Source of the DNA: Merdimonas sp963929015
Lineage (GTDB): Bacteria > Bacillota > Clostridia > Lachnospirales > Lachnospiraceae
DNA length: 64,000 nucleotides
Direction: 5' to 3'
Assembly: GCF_963929015.1 (NCBI RefSeq)
Contig: NZ_CAWVHE010000003.1
Coordinates: 496,001-560,000, forward strand
In this document: one piece after another, positions 24,944-33,006 of the stretch
Layout of the letters: the number at the start of each line of letters is the position of its first letter
Numbering within the stretch: position 1 is the stretch's first letter
The notes under the pieces: model-generated
The model's database searches: none
Told to the model about the DNA's origin: nothing
The model's input: the letters and a program-made list of their open reading frames with translations, nothing else
Made by a program: the position numbers and the translations under genes

Positions 24944-26344
24944 TTAATATTCGCAGCTTCCTGGTGTTCTGTGGAAGGGGATAACATCCCGGATGTTTTC
25001 CATTCCTGTCACATACATCAGTAACCGTTCAAAGCCCATGCCAAATCCCGAATGGTCGCAGGAGCCGTATTTGCGAAGGTTCAAATACCAGTCCAGGCTG
25101 TCTGTGGAGATGCCAAGTTCCTGCATTCTTGCCAGAAGCCGGTCATATCGCACTTCACGCTGGCTGCCGCCCATCAGTTCGCCGGCACCCGGGACGAGCA
25201 GATCGACTGCGCCGACGGTTTTGCCATCGTCGTTCTGATACATATAAAATGCTTTGATGTCCTTTGGCCAGTCATAGATAAATACGGGTGCATGAAAGTA
25301 CTTTTCGGTGAGATATTTTTCGTGTTCCTTTGCCGTGTCTTCTCCATACTCTGGTTCAAATTCAAAGGATTCACCGGATTCTTTTAGGATGCGGATGGCA
25401 TCCTCGTGGCGGATCCGGACAATGTTAGAGTCAATCACTGCCTGCATTCTTTCCCGGAGAGGCAATTTGGTAAAGCCTTCCAGGAATATCAATTCTTCCT
25501 TGCATTGTTTCATGATCTGTCCGAGAATGGTTTTCAAAAAATCTTCTTCCACATCCATGAGACGGTCCAGGTCGCAGAACGCCATTTCCGGTTCCACCAT
25601 CCAGAACTCAGCCATGTGTGTTTTGGTATTTGAGTTTTCTGCGCGGAACGTGGGTCCGAAGGTATATACGTCGCCAAAAGCCATCGCAAATGTTTCGGCT
25701 TCAAGCTGTCCGGTCACTGCAAGCGAAGCGGGGATTCCGAAGAAATCTTGTTTAAAGATCTCTTCAGAAGCTTTCTTTGCCTGTTCTTTGATACCAGTGA
25801 TATCGAGTGTCGTCACGGTAAAGGTGTTGCCGGCGCCTTCTGCGTCATTTGCGGTGATTAAAGGAGTGTTTACATATAAGAAACCTCTGTCCGCAAAATA
25901 GGCGTGGATCGATTGTGCAGCCACGCTTCTGATACGGAATACGGCCTGGAACAGACGTGTTCTCGGACGAAGATAGGCTTGTTCACGCAAAAATTCAAGA
26001 GAATGTCTTTTGGGCTGCAGGGGATAGTCCTCGGGACAGTCTCCCAGCAGTGTAACATGGGAGAGATCCAGTTCGATCAATTCCTTTTGAAACCCCTGCC
26101 GCACGGTTCCCGCTGCTTCGATGCAGGCGCCGTTGTGCAGAGTTTTCAGTCTGCCATCTTTGTCACTTTCTGTTGTGTATACCAGCTGCAGAGACTGGAA
26201 ACAGCTTCCGTCGTACAATTCTATAAACCCCATATTTTTCTGCTTGCGATGGTTGCGGATCCATCCCCGGACCGTGACTTCGTGTCCGATGTGCGCGTCC
26301 TGCGCAGAAAAGAGTTCTTTGATTTTCGTACATTCTTTGCTCAT
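24944..26344 (-). CDS. asnS: Asparagine--tRNA ligase
   Basis: A 466-residue class IIb aminoacyl-tRNA synthetase. An N-terminal OB-fold anticodon-binding domain (about 15-110, 'VTVRGWIRNHRKQKNMGFIELYDG') is followed by the catalytic domain with motif 2 ('FGPTFRAENSNTKTHMAEFWMVEPEMAF') and motif 3 ('GFGMGFERLLMYVTGMENIRDVIPFHRTPG'). AsnRS is separated from AspRS by the sequence around motif 2 and by size. The gene is preceded by a T-box leader, so its expression responds to uncharged tRNA-Asn. Confidence 0.95.
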   Translation of the reverse strand: MSKECTKIKELFSAQDAHIGHEVTVRGWIRNHRKQKNMGFIELYDGSCFQSLQLVYTTESDKDGRLKTLHNGACIEAAGTVRQGFQKELIELDLSHVTLLGDCPEDYPLQPKRHSLEFLREQAYLRPRTRLFQAVFRIRSVAAQSIHAYFADRGFLYVNTPLITANDAEGAGNTFTVTTLDITGIKEQAKKASEEIFKQDFFGIPASLAVTGQLEAETFAMAFGDVYTFGPTFRAENSNTKTHMAEFWMVEPEMAFCDLDRLMDVEEDFLKTILGQIMKQCKEELIFLEGFTKLPLRERMQAVIDSNIVRIRHEDAIRILKESGESFEFEPEYGEDTAKEHEKYLTEKYFHAPVFIYDWPKDIKAFYMYQNDDGKTVGAVDLLVPGAGELMGGSQREVRYDRLLARMQELGISTDSLDWYLNLRKYGSCDHSGFGMGFERLLMYVTGMENIRDVIPFHRTPGSCEY

Positions 26345-26742
26345 TGTGTATCCTTCCTTTCAAAAATAGTTTTGCAGGGCGGAATTTTGAGCATAAAAAA
26401 ATCCGTCCCTGTTTCCAAGGACGGATGGTAGATCCGTGGTGCCACCTTAGTTCGTCTGTGTCTCGCGGCACAGACCTTTCCAGGTACGGACGTCTGTATG
26501 AACACAGAAAATGTTATACATGGCATCGATACCCTTACGCTGTAATGGGCGTTCCCATCATAGTCTCAACATTGTCAGACAATGTAGTCGGTATGCGGCT
26601 CCGAGGCGTTATTCGATTCCTTTGCAGGAACTTTGATCTCTCAAAATATCTTTCCTTGCATCCACTCTCAGCAAACGGGACTCTCTGTAACAATTTCAGA
26701 TACCTACTGGTTCTCTTCCTTGCCTTATCTTATTTTTCTTTG
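26345..26742 (-). ncRNA. T-box leader of asnS
   Basis: On the minus strand the conserved T-box sequence GAACTAAGGTGGCACCACG is at about 26435-26453. It is followed by a terminator hairpin (26401-26426, ATCCGTCC / GGACGGAT) with a U-run just before asnS. Upstream sequence to about 26740 has the AGAG- and GGUA-like elements of Stem I. Uncharged tRNA-Asn should pair with the T-box and prevent termination. The specifier AAC could not be placed with certainty. Confidence 0.85.
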
Positions 26743-26748
26743 AGACGC

Positions 26749-26777
26749 ATCTTAGCATATTTTTATGGAAAAGTCAA
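26749..26777 (-). promoter_or_regulatory. Promoter of the asnS T-box operon
   Basis: On the minus strand TTGACT (26772-26777) and TAAGAT (26749-26754) are separated by 17 bases, directly ahead of the leader. Confidence 0.75.
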
Positions 26778-26824
26778 CGAGAGTTTTGATGCTTACTTGG
26801 AATCTGATAGTTCACTTGTAAATA

Positions 26825-26857
26825 AATTACAGCAGGCATGACATGCCTGCTGTAATT
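26825..26857. terminator. Perfect 16-bp hairpin behind ogt
   Basis: AATTACAGCAGGCATG and its complement are separated by one base. It lies between the ogt stop and the asnS promoter. The T-run is poor, so it may be a terminator or a boundary palindrome. Confidence 0.6.
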
Positions 26858-26878
26858 CATACATGGCTGGCGCTGGGA

Positions 26879-27370
26879 TTAAGCCTGTTCCAGCGCCAGC
26901 AGTTTTTCTTTTCTCCAGATGCCGCCGGCATACCCGGTGAGGCTTCCGTCTGCCCCAATCACACGGTGGCAGGGAACGATAATAGAAATCTTGTTGTGGC
27001 CGACCGCACTGCCCACTGCCTGGGCGGACAGATGCGGAAGGCCTCTTTTTGCAGCCAGCTGCTTTGCAATGGCTCCGTAAGTGGTGGTTTCGCCGTAGGG
27101 AATGGATAAGAGAATCTTCCAGACCTCTTTCTGAAAGGTGGTTCCCTGAAAATGAAGAGGAACCTGGAAGTCAGGGGCCTGCCCTGAGAAATAAACATCC
27201 AGCCAGCGGCGGGTCGCCTGAAATACGGAGAGTTCCTTTTCTTCTGTTTCTTTATCAAGTCCCTGGGCAAAATACTTCTGGTCTTCAAACCACAGGCCGG
27301 TAAGGCCGGTATCATCAGCGGCAAGAAGAATCGTGCCAAGGGGAGAGCGGTAATGGTTTATATAATGCAT
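26879..27370 (-). CDS. ogt: Methylated-DNA--protein-cysteine methyltransferase
   Basis: A 163-residue Ogt/MGMT-type repair protein that moves the alkyl group from O6-methylguanine to its own Cys134 in the PCHRV motif (133-137). It shows the helix-turn-helix part 'IPYGETTTYGAIAKQL' and the 'QAVGSAVGHNKISIIVPCHRVIGADGSLTGYAGG' region with the conserved Asn. It has normal length without an Ada domain, so it is not expected to be a regulator. Confidence 0.93.
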   Translation of the reverse strand: MHYINHYRSPLGTILLAADDTGLTGLWFEDQKYFAQGLDKETEEKELSVFQATRRWLDVYFSGQAPDFQVPLHFQGTTFQKEVWKILLSIPYGETTTYGAIAKQLAAKRGLPHLSAQAVGSAVGHNKISIIVPCHRVIGADGSLTGYAGGIWRKEKLLALEQA

Positions 27371-27439
27371 GTATGCTTCCTCCTCGTTGTTTCTGCCTTT
27401 ATCGTACCACAGGAGGGATTATTTTTCCATTCTATCTCC

Positions 27440-27979
27440 TTACCGCATTCCCACATTGCTGCACGCCAGGATGATGCTGTCGGTCCCGAGGAGGATCAGG
27501 TAAAATCCGGCGATAAACCCAATCGCTGCCAGAGAAAATGCCGGACGAAAGAGCATCAGGGTCCCAAGGGCCAGGCCGACGCCGTTGAGGATCAAAGTGG
27601 TATAGTACATCCCGTTTCCTGAAAAGAGCCGTATCGTTCCTGCGTGGGACAGTCTGGAAATACAGTGGGCGATGAACCAGATAGGAAACAGGACAGATAA
27701 GACCATCACTCCTGCACCCGGATATACCACAAGCATGATGCCGGCCATTACGCTGACGATACCGGAAATCAGCGATATGACAGGGCCAAAGCCGATGAAC
27801 CGTTCCATGCGGATATACAGAAGGATATCTCCGATACCCATGATCACGGCAGCGAAACCAAACAGGACGATCAGTCCCCCGAATACTTTTCCTGGCAGAA
27901 GAATCGTGGCGACGCCGAGAAGGATCAGCAGGACGCCAAGGATCAGTTCAAGCCACCCAAGTCTGGAACGTCTTTTCAT
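27440..27979 (-). CDS. HdeD/DUF308 family membrane protein
   Basis: A 179-residue protein with six short hydrophobic segments arranged in pairs, e.g. 'WLELILGVLLILLGVATILLP' (one residue short of a full family signature at each end) and 'GIVSVMAGIMLVVYPGAGV'. The repeated 'G..L...G...L..P' pattern is that of DUF308/HdeD proteins, linked with acid stress in enterobacteria. Its start overlaps the end of ftsH by 4 bases, so both are made together, and a role in membrane stress is plausible. Confidence 0.75.
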   Translation of the reverse strand: MKRRSRLGWLELILGVLLILLGVATILLPGKVFGGLIVLFGFAAVIMGIGDILLYIRMERFIGFGPVISLISGIVSVMAGIMLVVYPGAGVMVLSVLFPIWFIAHCISRLSHAGTIRLFSGNGMYYTTLILNGVGLALGTLMLFRPAFSLAAIGFIAGFYLILLGTDSIILACSNVGMR

Positions 27980-29808
27980 TGTGCATCGCCTCCTTTTTGA
28001 TTCAGGATCGCCATGAATTCTTCCCCGGTGATCGTTTCTTTTTCATAGAGATATTTTGCCAGTTCATGAAGTTTTCTTTCATGTTCGAGAAGCAGTGCTT
28101 TTGCCTTCTCATGCTGGGCCTTTACCAGTTCCACCACCTTGCGGTCAATTTCTTTCTGCGTGGCCTCGGAGCAGGCAAGGGAAGTGTCTCCGCCCAGATA
28201 CTGGTTGTTCACCGTCTCCATGGCCACCATGTCGAAGTCGTCGCTCATGCCGTAACGGGTGATCATGGCACGCGCCAGTTTTGTGGCCTGCTCGATATCG
28301 TTGGACGCGCCGGTGGTGACTTCTCCAAAGATCACTTCTTCTGCGGCACGTCCGCCTGTGAAGGTGGCGATCTTATTTTCCAGTTCCTGCCTGGTCAGCA
28401 GGTACTTGTCGCCGGTGTCCACCTGCATGGTGTATCCCAGTGCGCCGGAGGTGCGGGGAATGATCGTGATCTTCTGGACCGGAGCAGAGTCAGACTGCAG
28501 CGCGGCAACCAGTGCGTGGCCGATTTCGTGATAGGAGACGACCAGCTTTTCTTTGTCGGATAAAACGGCATTTTTCTTCTGGTAACCGGCAATAACCGTT
28601 TCAATGCTTTCTTCCAGGTCCGCCTCGGTTACCACCACCCGGCCATTCCGGACCGCACGAAGAGCAGCTTCATTGATGATATTGGCAAGTTCCGCCCCGG
28701 AGGCGCCTGCGGCCATGCGGGCAATGGTGTGGAAATCCACGTCCTGGGCCAGCTTGATTTTTTTGGCATGGACTTTCAGAATGGCTTCCCGGCCTGCAAG
28801 GTCCGGCAGTTCCACAGGCACACGCCGGTCGAACCGGCCTGGTCTTGTCAGGGCAGGATCCAGGGATTCCGGCCGGTTGGTGGCAGCCAGAATGATGACG
28901 CCTGTATTTTCCTCAAACCCGTCCATCTCTGTCAGAAGCTGGTTCAGTGTCTGTTCACGCTCGTCATTTCCGCCGTAGCCTCCGCCGTTTCGCTTCTGGC
29001 CGATGGCATCGATCTCATCGATGAAGACGATACAGGGGGCTTTTTCCTTTGCCTGGCTGAAGAGATCCCGAACTTTGGAAGCGCCCATACCTACAAACAT
29101 TTCGACAAACTCCGACCCGGAGATAGAGAAGAAGGGAACATTGGATTCCCCGGCGACCGCTTTTGCCAGCATGGTTTTGCCGGTTCCGGGCGGCCCCACC
29201 AGCAGGATGCCTTTGGGCATGGAAGCGCCGGCTTCCGTATATTTCTGCGGGTTGTGGAGATAATCCACGATCTCAGCCAGATTTTCTTTGGCCTCGTCCT
29301 CCCCGGCCACATCGCTGAAGCGGATACCCTGGGTGGACTGGACGTAGATCTTGGCGTTACTTTTCCCCATGCCAAAGGCCATGGAATTCTTGCCGCCCGC
29401 CTGCTCCATCAGCTTTTTGCTCATATAGCGTCCCAGTGCAATGAAGATCAGGATAGGAAGGACGGTAGTGAGCAGGATACTGAAGAGCGGCGAAACAGGC
29501 TCCTCTATGATCCGTTCAAACTCCGCGCCGCAGTTGTGGAGACGCTCTGCCAGGCCAGGATCTTCCATAGCGGTGGTCTCATAGGTTTTGCTCTGTTCTT
29601 TATTCGTAAAAATAATTTCTGTGTCCTCGATCTGTACCAGTCCGATGTCTCTGTCATCGATCATATCCATAAAGGTGTTGTAGCCAACCTCTGTCACCTG
29701 GGAATGCCCAAGCAGAGGAGCGATCAGCATATTAAAGAGGAAAATGATCAGAAGGACCATACAGTAGTAGAAGATCATAGGTCGTTTTGGTGATCTGACT
29801 TCTTTCAT
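27976..29808 (-). CDS. ftsH: ATP-dependent zinc metalloprotease FtsH
   Basis: A 610-residue membrane protease that degrades misfolded membrane proteins and short-lived regulators. Two transmembrane segments (about 10-28 and 105-125) flank a periplasm-side loop. The AAA+ domain has Walker A GPPGTGKT, Walker B 'CIVFIDEIDAIG' and the SRH 'ATNRPESLDPALTRPGRFDRRV'. The M41 protease domain has zinc motif HEIGH and a later Asp ligand in 'EATKLARAMITRYGMSD'. AAAGGAG precedes the ATG. Its downstream partner is a DUF308 protein. Confidence 0.95.
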   Translation of the reverse strand: MKEVRSPKRPMIFYYCMVLLIIFLFNMLIAPLLGHSQVTEVGYNTFMDMIDDRDIGLVQIEDTEIIFTNKEQSKTYETTAMEDPGLAERLHNCGAEFERIIEEPVSPLFSILLTTVLPILIFIALGRYMSKKLMEQAGGKNSMAFGMGKSNAKIYVQSTQGIRFSDVAGEDEAKENLAEIVDYLHNPQKYTEAGASMPKGILLVGPPGTGKTMLAKAVAGESNVPFFSISGSEFVEMFVGMGASKVRDLFSQAKEKAPCIVFIDEIDAIGQKRNGGGYGGNDEREQTLNQLLTEMDGFEENTGVIILAATNRPESLDPALTRPGRFDRRVPVELPDLAGREAILKVHAKKIKLAQDVDFHTIARMAAGASGAELANIINEAALRAVRNGRVVVTEADLEESIETVIAGYQKKNAVLSDKEKLVVSYHEIGHALVAALQSDSAPVQKITIIPRTSGALGYTMQVDTGDKYLLTRQELENKIATFTGGRAAEEVIFGEVTTGASNDIEQATKLARAMITRYGMSDDFDMVAMETVNNQYLGGDTSLACSEATQKEIDRKVVELVKAQHEKAKALLLEHERKLHELAKYLYEKETITGEEFMAILNQKGGDAQ

Positions 29809-29917
29809 AGTTATAAATTCTCCTTTTCTGACGTCTGAGTATTTTTTGTCATTTTCTATTGTATGGAGCCGGAACGAAATCTACAATGATCAGATCAGAA
29901 AAAGTGTATAGACAAAA

Positions 29918-29949
29918 AGACTGAAGTGTAAAAAAATACACTCCAGTCT
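29918..29949 (-). terminator. Hairpin behind the TetR gene
   Basis: AGACTGAAGTGTA pairs with TACACTCCAGTCT around an A6 loop. It lies downstream of the minus-strand tetR gene and upstream of ftsH. Confidence 0.7.
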
Positions 29950-29973
29950 GTGAACAGATCTTTTATAGAGATA

Positions 29974-30510
29974 TTAGGAAGAAGGGGAAATTCCTTCGCT
30001 GATCAAAAGGTAGACCAGATGAACAATCTGCTCCAGATTTTTTGTATCTGTATCTGTCCAGTTTTGCAGTAGTCCGATGATCGCATAACTGTGATAGCGA
30101 AGGATCAGACCTGCTTCTAAGCGCGTACAGTTTTTGTACATGTCTTTCTTCTCGGCCAGCTGCTCAAACAGTTGACAGAAATAGTGTGAGAAAAGCGCTT
30201 CCAGTTCATTGCCGTAATTGCTTTCCAGTCCTTTTTTCACATAAGGCATAGTGTGGATCGCCATCAGGAAAAAACGGCGGAGTTCCTCCTCCGGATCACT
30301 GCTTTCTCTTTCCTGCGCCAGGATATGCTCCTCGCTTTTCTCGAATATCCATCGGAAGAGATGGGGGATATCTTCAAAATGATAGTAGAATGCCTGCCGG
30401 GTGATTCCGCATTCTTCGACAATATTTTTTACAGTCAGTTTTTTGACATTTTTATCCATCAGAAGAGTCATGGCGGCTTCTGCAATTTGTTCTTTTGTAT
30501 TGATCGGCAT
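29974..30510 (-). CDS. TetR/AcrR family regulator
   Basis: A 178-residue protein from the ATG at 30510 (AAAGGAG upstream; the longer open frame has no ribosome site). The helix-turn-helix is at about 8-50: 'IAEAAMTLLMDKNVKKLTVKNIVEECGITRQAFYYHF'. The C-terminal ligand domain is of the short, DhaS-like type. It is divergent from a MATE exporter with 143 bases between, so it is probably that exporter's repressor and self-controlled. Confidence 0.85.
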   Translation of the reverse strand: MPINTKEQIAEAAMTLLMDKNVKKLTVKNIVEECGITRQAFYYHFEDIPHLFRWIFEKSEEHILAQERESSDPEEELRRFFLMAIHTMPYVKKGLESNYGNELEALFSHYFCQLFEQLAEKKDMYKNCTRLEAGLILRYHSYAIIGLLQNWTDTDTKNLEQIVHLVYLLISEGISPSS

Positions 30511-30532
30511 GTGTTCTTCTCCTTTCGCGAGA

Positions 30533-30561
30533 ATTATACTTCCGCAGGAGAAGAATTTCAA
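30533..30561 (-). promoter_or_regulatory. tetR promoter
   Basis: On the minus strand TTGAAA (30556-30561) and TATAAT (30533-30538) are 17 bases apart, ahead of the tetR start. Confidence 0.65.
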
Positions 30562-30597
30562 CCGTTTCCTTTCATTGGAAAACCGGAAGAAGACAAC

Positions 30598-30626
30598 TTG
30601 ACGCTGGACCTGGAAAGCAGTAAGAT
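30598..30626 (+). promoter_or_regulatory. MATE exporter promoter
   Basis: TTGACG (30598-30603) and TAAGAT (30621-30626) are 17 bases apart, 28 bases ahead of the GTG start. Confidence 0.65.
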
Positions 30627-30653
30627 AAGCAGGGTAAATGGAGGGTACAGAAG

Positions 30654-32027
30654 GTGAAGAAGAATAAATACGAAATCGATATGTGCAACGGCACAATTAT
30701 GGATAAGCTGATCTCATTCTCACTGCCGCTGATGCTGACCAGCATCCTGCAGCTGATGTTTAATGCGGTAGATATTATTGTGGTGGGGAGATTTACCGGA
30801 AGCCAGGCCCTGGCGGCCGTAGGATCCACCACTGCACTGATCAATATTTTTACCAATCTATTTATCGGCGTTTCCCTTGGCGCCAATGTGCTGGCGGCCA
30901 GGTATTACGCGGCCGGACAGGAAAAGGAAATGTCAGAGTCTGTACATACGGCCATCACCCTGGCTCTGATCAGCGGCGTGATCATGGCTTTTGTAGGGTT
31001 TGCGTCTTCCGGGGCAGCCCTGTCTTTGATGGACACGCCGGAAGATGTGATCGGACAGGCTACTTTGTATATGCAGATCTATTTTCTCGGCATGCCCTTT
31101 TTCATGCTGTATAACTACGGGGCTGCCATTTTGCGTGCGGTAGGGGACACCAAGAGGCCTCTGATGTTTCTGGCAGTGTCCGGCATGGCAAATGTGGTGC
31201 TGGACCTTCTGCTTGTGATCGTGATCCCGCTTGGAGTGGCCGGAGTGGCGATCGGCACCGTATCGTCCCAGATGATCTCTTCGATCCTGGTGATCCGCTG
31301 TCTCCAGAAAACAGAAGGAAGTTACCAGCTTTCTTTCCGGAAACTGGGAATCAAAAAAATATACATGATCCGTATATTTCAGGTGGGGATCCCGGCGGGG
31401 ATCCAGAGTACGGTTATCAATTTTTCCAATGCGCTTTTACAGTCTTCGGTCAACTCCTTTGGCGCTACCGCCATGGCAGGGTATACTGCGGCCAATAATA
31501 TCCTGGGATTCTTATATGTATCGGTCAATGCGGTTACCCAGGCCTGCATGAGTTTTACCAGCCAGAATTACAGCGTGGGCAAACAAAAACGGATGGACCG
31601 TGTGCTGTTAGACTGTATGATCCTGTCCGCAGGCGCGGCGGGGCTTCTGGGCGTAGGAGCCTATGTATTCGGGGATCAGGTGCTTCGGATCTATACGGCT
31701 GAGCCGGACGTGATCCGGTGCGGTCTGGAGATCCTTTCTATCACTACGGTGCCTTATTTCCTCTGCGGGGTTATGGATCTTTTCCCCGGAGCCCTGCGGG
31801 GGATGGGTCGTTCGGCAGTGCCGATGGTGTTGTCGGTGATCGGTACGGTGGGAACCCGGATCCTTTGGGTCTATGTGTTCTTCCCGCATCACAGATCCCT
31901 GTATTTCCTGTTCATCTCCTATCCGGGGTCCTGGCTCATTACCATCGCCATGCAGGCGGTATGCTTCTTCTATGTGAGGAAACAGTGTATCCGTCAGCTT
32001 CAGAATGCCGGGATGCTGGTCCGGTAA
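30654..32027 (+). CDS. MATE family efflux transporter
   Basis: A 457-residue protein with 12 hydrophobic segments, the length normal for MATE cation/drug antiporters. The N-terminal 'KLISFSLPLMLTSILQLMFNAVDIIVVGRFTG' and 'GVSLGANVLAARYYAAGQ' are family hallmarks, and the second half repeats them ('VGIPAGIQSTVINFSNALLQSSVNSFG'). The GTG start has GGAGGG upstream. It is divergent from a TetR gene. It belongs to the NorM/DinF-like branch common in Clostridia; the substrate is unknown. Confidence 0.92.
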   Translation: MKKNKYEIDMCNGTIMDKLISFSLPLMLTSILQLMFNAVDIIVVGRFTGSQALAAVGSTTALINIFTNLFIGVSLGANVLAARYYAAGQEKEMSESVHTAITLALISGVIMAFVGFASSGAALSLMDTPEDVIGQATLYMQIYFLGMPFFMLYNYGAAILRAVGDTKRPLMFLAVSGMANVVLDLLLVIVIPLGVAGVAIGTVSSQMISSILVIRCLQKTEGSYQLSFRKLGIKKIYMIRIFQVGIPAGIQSTVINFSNALLQSSVNSFGATAMAGYTAANNILGFLYVSVNAVTQACMSFTSQNYSVGKQKRMDRVLLDCMILSAGAAGLLGVGAYVFGDQVLRIYTAEPDVIRCGLEILSITTVPYFLCGVMDLFPGALRGMGRSAVPMVLSVIGTVGTRILWVYVFFPHHRSLYFLFISYPGSWLITIAMQAVCFFYVRKQCIRQLQNAGMLVR

Positions 32028-32096
32028 AGAAGATCCGGGCAGAAAGGGGTCTGTATCAAAGTGGAAGATCCGCATCATATAAGGAAGGAGGAAAAG

Positions 32097-32921
32097 ATGC
32101 ACGAGAAAGAGTTTTTTTACACTGACAATATCAGGGAGGCCGGTATCCGGGCGGCTCTAGGTCAAGAGCTTCGAGATCTGCCGCTTCAGGTTCTTCCGGT
32201 GGTGGATTCTACCAATATCCGGCTGCGTAAGATGGCAGAAGATGGGGCGCCGGATGGGATGGCGCTCATTGCCGGGGCGCAGACGGCCGGGAAGGGACGC
32301 CTGGGGCGAACCTTTTATTCACCTGCCGGAACCGGTGTGTACATCAGTCTGCTCCTTCGGCAGACGGGATGGGATCCGGAGCTAACAGGACGGATCACCA
32401 CGATGGCTGCTGTTGCGGCCAGCGAAGCAGTAGAATCTGTGTCAGGAAAAAAGGCTGGGATCAAATGGGTCAATGATATTTATGTAGAAGGAAAAAAGGT
32501 CTGCGGAATCCTGGCAGAGGGAAGCGGCCACAGGGAGGACGGTGGTCTTTCTTATGTGATTCTGGGAGCGGGGTTTAATGTGTTTTCTCCGGAAGCGGGA
32601 TTCCCGGAAGAACTGTTGCAGAAGGCAGGAGCCATTTTTGACACATATGAGGAACAGGCAAGAGAGAACCTGGCGGCCGGATTTCTGAACCGTTTTCTGC
32701 ACTATTACCGTGCAAAAGACCATAAAAAATATGTGGGGAAATACCAGACGCGGTGTTTTGTGACGGGAAAGGATATTGTTGTCATTACGCCGACAGAAAA
32801 GAGAAGAGCACATGTGCTGGCTGTAGATGAAAACTGCCATCTGAAGGTGCGTTATGAGGATGGCAGGGAAGAAATGCTTTCTTCCGGAGAAATCAGCATC
32901 CGGCCCGTCGCAGAGGCGTAA
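32097..32921 (+). CDS. birA: Biotin--[acetyl-CoA-carboxylase] ligase, monofunctional
   Basis: A 274-residue BirA/LplA-fold ligase that joins biotin to carrier proteins through biotinyl-AMP. Motifs are 'VVDSTNIRLRKMA', the adenylate-binding 'AQTAGKGRLGRTFYSP', 'GIKWVNDIYVEGKKVCGILAE' and the C-terminal SH3-like cap ('MLSSGEISIRPV'). No N-terminal helix-turn-helix is present, so it should not act as a repressor. The start at 32097 has GGAAGGAGG; the frame upstream does not. Confidence 0.92.
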   Translation: MHEKEFFYTDNIREAGIRAALGQELRDLPLQVLPVVDSTNIRLRKMAEDGAPDGMALIAGAQTAGKGRLGRTFYSPAGTGVYISLLLRQTGWDPELTGRITTMAAVAASEAVESVSGKKAGIKWVNDIYVEGKKVCGILAEGSGHREDGGLSYVILGAGFNVFSPEAGFPEELLQKAGAIFDTYEEQARENLAAGFLNRFLHYYRAKDHKKYVGKYQTRCFVTGKDIVVITPTEKRRAHVLAVDENCHLKVRYEDGREEMLSSGEISIRPVAEA

Positions 32922-32937
32922 TAGAGGACATAAGAAA

Positions 32938-33000
32938 AACTCCCTTCCCGGGAAGACAGGCTGTATAGATGGCCTGTCCGCCGGCAGGGGAGCTTTTTTA
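32938..33000. terminator. Branched terminator between birA and the LctP-like gene
   Basis: CTCCC at the base pairs with GGGAG, and an inner stem GACAGGC / GCCTGTC is present. A T6 run follows on the plus strand. The flanking genes are convergent. Confidence 0.75.
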
Positions 33001-33006
33001 TGAACC

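Noticed and set aside
28729..29793. Long antisense open frame of 354 codons
   Set aside because: It is the mirror of ftsH; no ribosome site and no recognisable protein motif.
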